Part shown: positions 23,777 to 26,138 of the stretch, piece after piece
Numbering within the stretch: the first letter of the stretch is position 1
Layout: each line of letters begins with the position of its first letter
Assembly: GCA_900557255.1 (NCBI GenBank)
Contig: USSA01000027.1
Coordinates: 1-26,138 of the forward strand
Length of the DNA stretch: 26,138 nucleotides
Direction of reading: 5' to 3'
DNA from: an uncultured Prevotella sp.
GTDB taxonomy: Bacteria; Bacteroidota; Bacteroidia; Bacteroidales; Bacteroidaceae
Notes under the pieces: model-generated
Seen by the model: only the letters and a program-made list of their open reading frames with translations
Database searches by the model: none
Told to the model about the DNA's origin: nothing
Position numbers and translations under genes: made by a program

Positions 23777-23826
23777 CTATCATCGAGATTAATACTCGTC
23801 ATCATTCCAGAGGAATATTAGGGCTG
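23772..23826 (-). promoter_or_regulatory. Candidate structured leader RNA upstream of porP
   Basis: On the minus strand an 8-bp closing stem CAGCCCTA (23826-23819) / TAGGGCTG (23779-23772) encloses two hairpins, ATTCC-TCT-GGAAT and CGAG-TATTAAT-CTCG, giving a three-way junction. The 3' side of the closing stem is the same sequence as the 5' arm of the following terminator, so the two folds exclude each other. This is the layout of an attenuator or riboswitch, but it matches no class I recognise and no promoter was found for it. Confidence 0.4.
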
Positions 23827-23889
23827 AATACCAAACACTTATAGCCTTCTAACTTTTTTATTGAACATTTTATTAAGGAGTAAAAGTCG

Positions 23890-24906
23890 CTAAAAGGCTT
23901 TTCTAAACCTATCTTGCAACTCCTTGATTCGCTCTAAAAGTTTTTCGAAAGATAAAGTCTGACCATAGATAAAGTGGTTACACATCTCTGCATAATCACC
24001 TTCCCAATCCTTCATCAACTCTTGCCTAGGAACGAAATCAATCTCACTAGGCATCAACTTAGAATAATCTACATACCCAACAGCATAGTATATGGAACGA
24101 TGCTTAACTATACGCTCATACAAATCAATATCCTGCAGGGCTTGTTTGCCAAATCCTGTATCCATCAAGCGTTCGAGATCATAAAGATGTCTAGACATTC
24201 GGACATGACGAGGAGTCTGTTTCTGAAACTCCTCGCATAGCAGGAATGCCTTCTCTAGGAATGTTCGAGTAGGCACAACTGTTCTGACCGTAGCTGTAGC
24301 CGCCGCATCTTCTCCAGGGAAAGTCTGCTCAATATATGATGAAATCAAACGGTCTTCCGTAGGTTCATTCATAGACAAGCAACTAATCTCTATCTTAACT
24401 CTTGGCGGAATATACTCTATCGTATGACCAAGCATAGACTCATAATGAACGAGAATGACAGACGGATCCTTATCACTTGCAACGGGACTTGCCTTACCAT
24501 CCTCATCAATTTCCTCTACTACATTTTCTATATGGTATCCTTCCACACCAAGTTTCTTTAGATTTTCATCCAACTCTGCTGAAACTGTATCAAGAAAATA
24601 CCTACGTGCCTTCTTGCGAAGTTTTTCACGCTGATTCTTTGTCGTCTTCTCTATACCGAAGAATTCATGGCTTACAGATAAGTCTATATCCTCACTGAAT
24701 CTTTCTATCAAATTCCATCCTTTACTGAGACTTGTACCTCCCTTAAAGATGAGTTGATCTGCACATGAACATTTGAAAAGAGCGTTGAGCACCACAGTTA
24801 CCCACCAGTCCTTTTCAATTGCAACCTGATTAATACGAAACTTCTCTTCCGCACGTTGCAACATTGCTATTCGTTCATCTATTGTGTGATTTAACCAAAG
24901 TGTCAT
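23890..24906 (-). CDS. AbiEii/AbiGii-family nucleotidyltransferase toxin
   Basis: A 338-residue protein of the AbiEii toxin family, nucleotidyltransferases that in studied cases block growth or act in abortive phage infection. The four motifs are present: FKGGTSLSKGW (GGTSLSKG 56-63), FSEDIDLS (71-77 with D73 and D75), VKIEIS (K171, E173), and TFLEKAFLL (E218, K219) with RHLYDLERL following. It overlaps the upstream gene by 32 nt, which suggests translational coupling. The partner is a DUF6088-like protein, the usual companion in this system. The substrate and the phage target are not evident. Confidence 0.9.
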   Translation of the reverse strand: MTLWLNHTIDERIAMLQRAEEKFRINQVAIEKDWWVTVVLNALFKCSCADQLIFKGGTSLSKGWNLIERFSEDIDLSVSHEFFGIEKTTKNQREKLRKKARRYFLDTVSAELDENLKKLGVEGYHIENVVEEIDEDGKASPVASDKDPSVILVHYESMLGHTIEYIPPRVKIEISCLSMNEPTEDRLISSYIEQTFPGEDAAATATVRTVVPTRTFLEKAFLLCEEFQKQTPRHVRMSRHLYDLERLMDTGFGKQALQDIDLYERIVKHRSIYYAVGYVDYSKLMPSEIDFVPRQELMKDWEGDYAEMCNHFIYGQTLSFEKLLERIKELQDRFRKAF

Positions 24907-25504
24907 AATGCTCGTTTTTATCTATTATATCAGTTATCAGCTTTCTCATCCATACTGGCATGAGAGTAAGGTCTTGTACAAACAAGTCTTTATGTTCCTC
25001 TTCATTGACCAATTTTCTTATGGTAGAGAGTTCTTGATTACCTACATTCTTTTGTCCTAAAGTTCTAAGAGCTTGTACAAGAAGCGCTGCCAACACTGTC
25101 TGAAAAGCAAAGTTCTTAGGAACACTTCTCTTCAACTCTATAGTCCGATTTCCAAGAGTCAAGACTCTTCCACTTCCCGATGTCAGATAAGTATATTTTG
25201 TAGGCACCTGTGTTGAGAGTCCAAGTTTGTTGAGCGCTGTAACTCCTGAAGGTTGTATTTGTACCTTATCTCGCTGGGCTATAGCCATCACCATTTCATC
25301 TATTGATGGATAGACTATCCCAAATCGGGTATTCTTAGGGCGAAGATAAACCCCATTAGCTAATCGAACTATATTTCCCTTTTTTTCTTCTACAGAAAGT
25401 GCACGACTTACCACCTTCTCATTATCATTGATGTCAGAGAAGTCTGAGATGAAGAGAATCTGCCCTTCACTTGTCTCGTATATACGGTTTGCTATTTCTG
25501 CCAT
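24875..25504 (-). CDS. AbiEi-like antitoxin, DUF6088 family
   Basis: A 209-residue protein beginning MAEIANRIYETSEGQILFISDFSD, recognised as the DUF6088 type of AbiEi antitoxin/transcriptional regulator. Such proteins have an N-terminal winged-helix DNA-binding region and usually repress their own operon. The segment GVYLRPKNTRFGIVYPS followed by QPSGVTALNKLGLSTQVP is typical of the AbiEi group. I chose the ATG at 25502-25504; a longer in-frame start (25561) adds residues that overlap the promoter. It precedes and overlaps the toxin gene, as usual for a type IV-like toxin-antitoxin pair. The precise regulatory site was not located. Confidence 0.8.
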   Translation of the reverse strand: MAEIANRIYETSEGQILFISDFSDINDNEKVVSRALSVEEKKGNIVRLANGVYLRPKNTRFGIVYPSIDEMVMAIAQRDKVQIQPSGVTALNKLGLSTQVPTKYTYLTSGSGRVLTLGNRTIELKRSVPKNFAFQTVLAALLVQALRTLGQKNVGNQELSTIRKLVNEEEHKDLFVQDLTLMPVWMRKLITDIIDKNEHYDTLVKSHNR

Positions 25505-25527
25505 ATCGTTTTCTTTCTTTAATGGTG

Positions 25528-25535
25528 CAAAAATA
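25528..25535 (-). promoter_or_regulatory. -7 box of the toxin-antitoxin operon
   Basis: TATTTTTG on the minus strand matches TAnnTTTG, 24 nt before the antitoxin ATG. The -33 region is not convincing. Confidence 0.45.
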
Positions 25536-25617
25536 CAAAAAATCAGCGATATGTGTAACACCCCGCCGATTTAATTAACTTTTTTTATGTAGAAAACTTT
25601 GCAAATATTTTCCACAA

Positions 25618-25746
25618 TCACTTATTTTTATTCACTCTTAGCTGTCTGTGGTACTCACGGCTCTTGCGTTGTAGTTCTTCCTTATGACTGGCATAATATC
25701 GACGTTGATGTTTTTGAGATGAAGACAGTCTTTCTGTAGCAAATAA
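25618..25746 (-). pseudogene. Possible remnant of a small basic protein gene
   Basis: The minus strand has an open frame of 42 sense codons and a TGA stop (25618-25620), preceded by an in-frame TAA at 25747-25749. It contains no ATG, GTG or TTG in frame, so it is not an intact gene. Its translation is convincing as real protein: very basic and helical, with YYASHKEELQRKSREYHRQ near its end, a pattern seen in lysine/arginine-rich HNH- or DNA-binding tails. It is likely the C-terminal end of a gene destroyed upstream, but a chance reading cannot be excluded. Confidence 0.35.
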
Positions 25747-25769
25747 TTATAAAAGTACACTTTTTATGC

Positions 25770-25804
25770 GACCAAACATATTTTTTTTCGGTTTATGTTT
25801 GGTC
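25770..25804. repeat. 11-bp perfect inverted repeat
   Basis: GACCAAACATA (25770-25780) and TATGTTTGGTC (25794-25804) are perfect inverted copies around a 13-nt T-rich loop. It is not followed by a T-run on either strand. It may be an operator, a processed hairpin, or an end of a vanished mobile element. Confidence 0.75.
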
Positions 25805-25924
25805 ATTTCAATTTAATTCATTACTTTTGGGGCGCAAATTCGTACCTTTACGTGCGATGATGCTAATATCCTGAGTTCGGGATAAAGTTCTAAGCAATCA
25901 TTAGAAATAAGTATACGATAATTT

Positions 25925-26138
25925 ATGAAGAAACCCTTTACTATGCTTTTGGCACTTTTTGCCTTTAGTTTGTCAGTGTTCGCTGGTAATCCTGGCGTAA
26001 CATTCCTGCTTCGTAGCGGTCAGAAGGTGAGTTTTTCCTTTGCCGAGAAGCCTGTCGTTGCTTTGAGCGATGCCAATTTGTCCGTGAGTGTGTGCGGTGT
26101 GGAGCGCGTAATCTATGCTTATGCCGAGGTGCAGCGCG
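25925..26138 (+). CDS. Secreted protein, N-terminal part only
   Basis: An open frame starting with ATG at 25925 and running without a stop past the window edge (71 codons visible). It starts with a signal peptide (MKKPFTMLLALFAFSLSVFA, cleavage near residue 20). The mature start NPGVTFLLRSGQKVSFSFAEKPVV and the segment VYAYAEVQR type pattern resemble short repeat units found in many hypothetical exported proteins of Prevotella, which have no assigned function. The codon choice (many GTG, TTG, CTT) differs from its neighbours. Only a secreted or surface location can be supported. Confidence 0.7.
   Translation, partial: MKKPFTMLLALFAFSLSVFAGNPGVTFLLRSGQKVSFSFAEKPVVALSDANLSVSVCGVERVIYAYAEVQR

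Larger units (their letters stand above)
25536..25924. other. Intergenic region with remnant ORF and inverted repeat
   Basis: About 390 nt between the AbiE operon and the last gene. It holds a 43-codon open stretch without a start codon (25618-25746), an 11-bp perfect inverted repeat (25770-25804), and, on the plus strand near 25843-25850, TACCTTTA, a weak -7-like match with no proper -33, about 75 nt before the last gene. A small hairpin ATCC-TGAGTTC-GGGAT lies in the leader of that gene. Nothing else was recognised. Confidence 0.6.

Noticed and set aside
25770..25804. Terminator of the last gene's upstream neighbour
   Set aside because: No T-run follows the inverted repeat; the T-rich stretch is in the loop.

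Overview
The window looks like a chromosomal segment from a member of the Bacteroidales, most likely a Prevotella/Segatella-type gut or oral bacterium. The grounds are a complete type IX secretion core operon (porP-gldK-gldL-gldM-gldN), Bacteroidetes-style promoters (TTTG, about 20 nt, TAnnTTTG) upstream of many genes, A/T-rich leaders with few Shine-Dalgarno sites, and the gene order rpsU-xerC-hpf-tRNA-Thr-tRNA-Tyr. The genus is an inference; no rRNA or other decisive marker is present.

Layout. (1) 1-1831, minus strand: translation-linked block with ribosomal protein S21, a Xer-type recombinase, a short hibernation factor, and the start of a tRNA cluster running off the left edge. rpsU, xerC-hpf and the tRNAs each have a recognisable promoter. 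(2) 1861-3742, minus: a long-form X-Pro aminopeptidase. (3) 3783-8128, plus: malate dehydrogenase with a strong terminator, then a DUF3737 beta-helix protein, a repeat-filled 307-nt gap, a PatB/MalY-type PLP enzyme, a small nitroreductase and a bidirectional terminator. (4) 8151-11071, minus: Kdo transferase (waaA) downstream of gltX. (5) 11080-15106, plus: a 7TM-HD phosphodiesterase (PgpH-like) and a FadL/OmpP1 outer-membrane porin, each closed by a hairpin terminator. (6) 15166-17494, minus: primosomal helicase PriA. (7) 17497-23716, minus: the type IX secretion operon porP-gldK-gldL-gldM-gldN, ending with a small PorT-like outer-membrane barrel and a terminator. (8) 23746-25535, minus: a structured RNA-like element and terminator just upstream of porP, preceded by an AbiE-type toxin-antitoxin pair with overlapping genes. 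(9) 25536-26138: an intergenic stretch with a possible gene remnant and an 11-bp inverted repeat, then the start of a secreted protein cut off by the window end.

The most interesting points are as follows. GldM appears to lack most of its first periplasmic domain (D1) while keeping the rest in frame. An RNA-like three-way junction, whose closing stem competes with an intrinsic terminator, sits only about 30 nt before porP and could be an attenuator for the secretion operon. A 108-nt near-palindrome built from 21-bp repeats lies next to a 4 x 22-bp tandem repeat between the DUF3737 gene and patB. A PorT-like barrel shares the transcription unit with the secretion core. Most other genes are ordinary housekeeping genes. 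No insertion sequence, prophage, CRISPR array or rRNA was seen.
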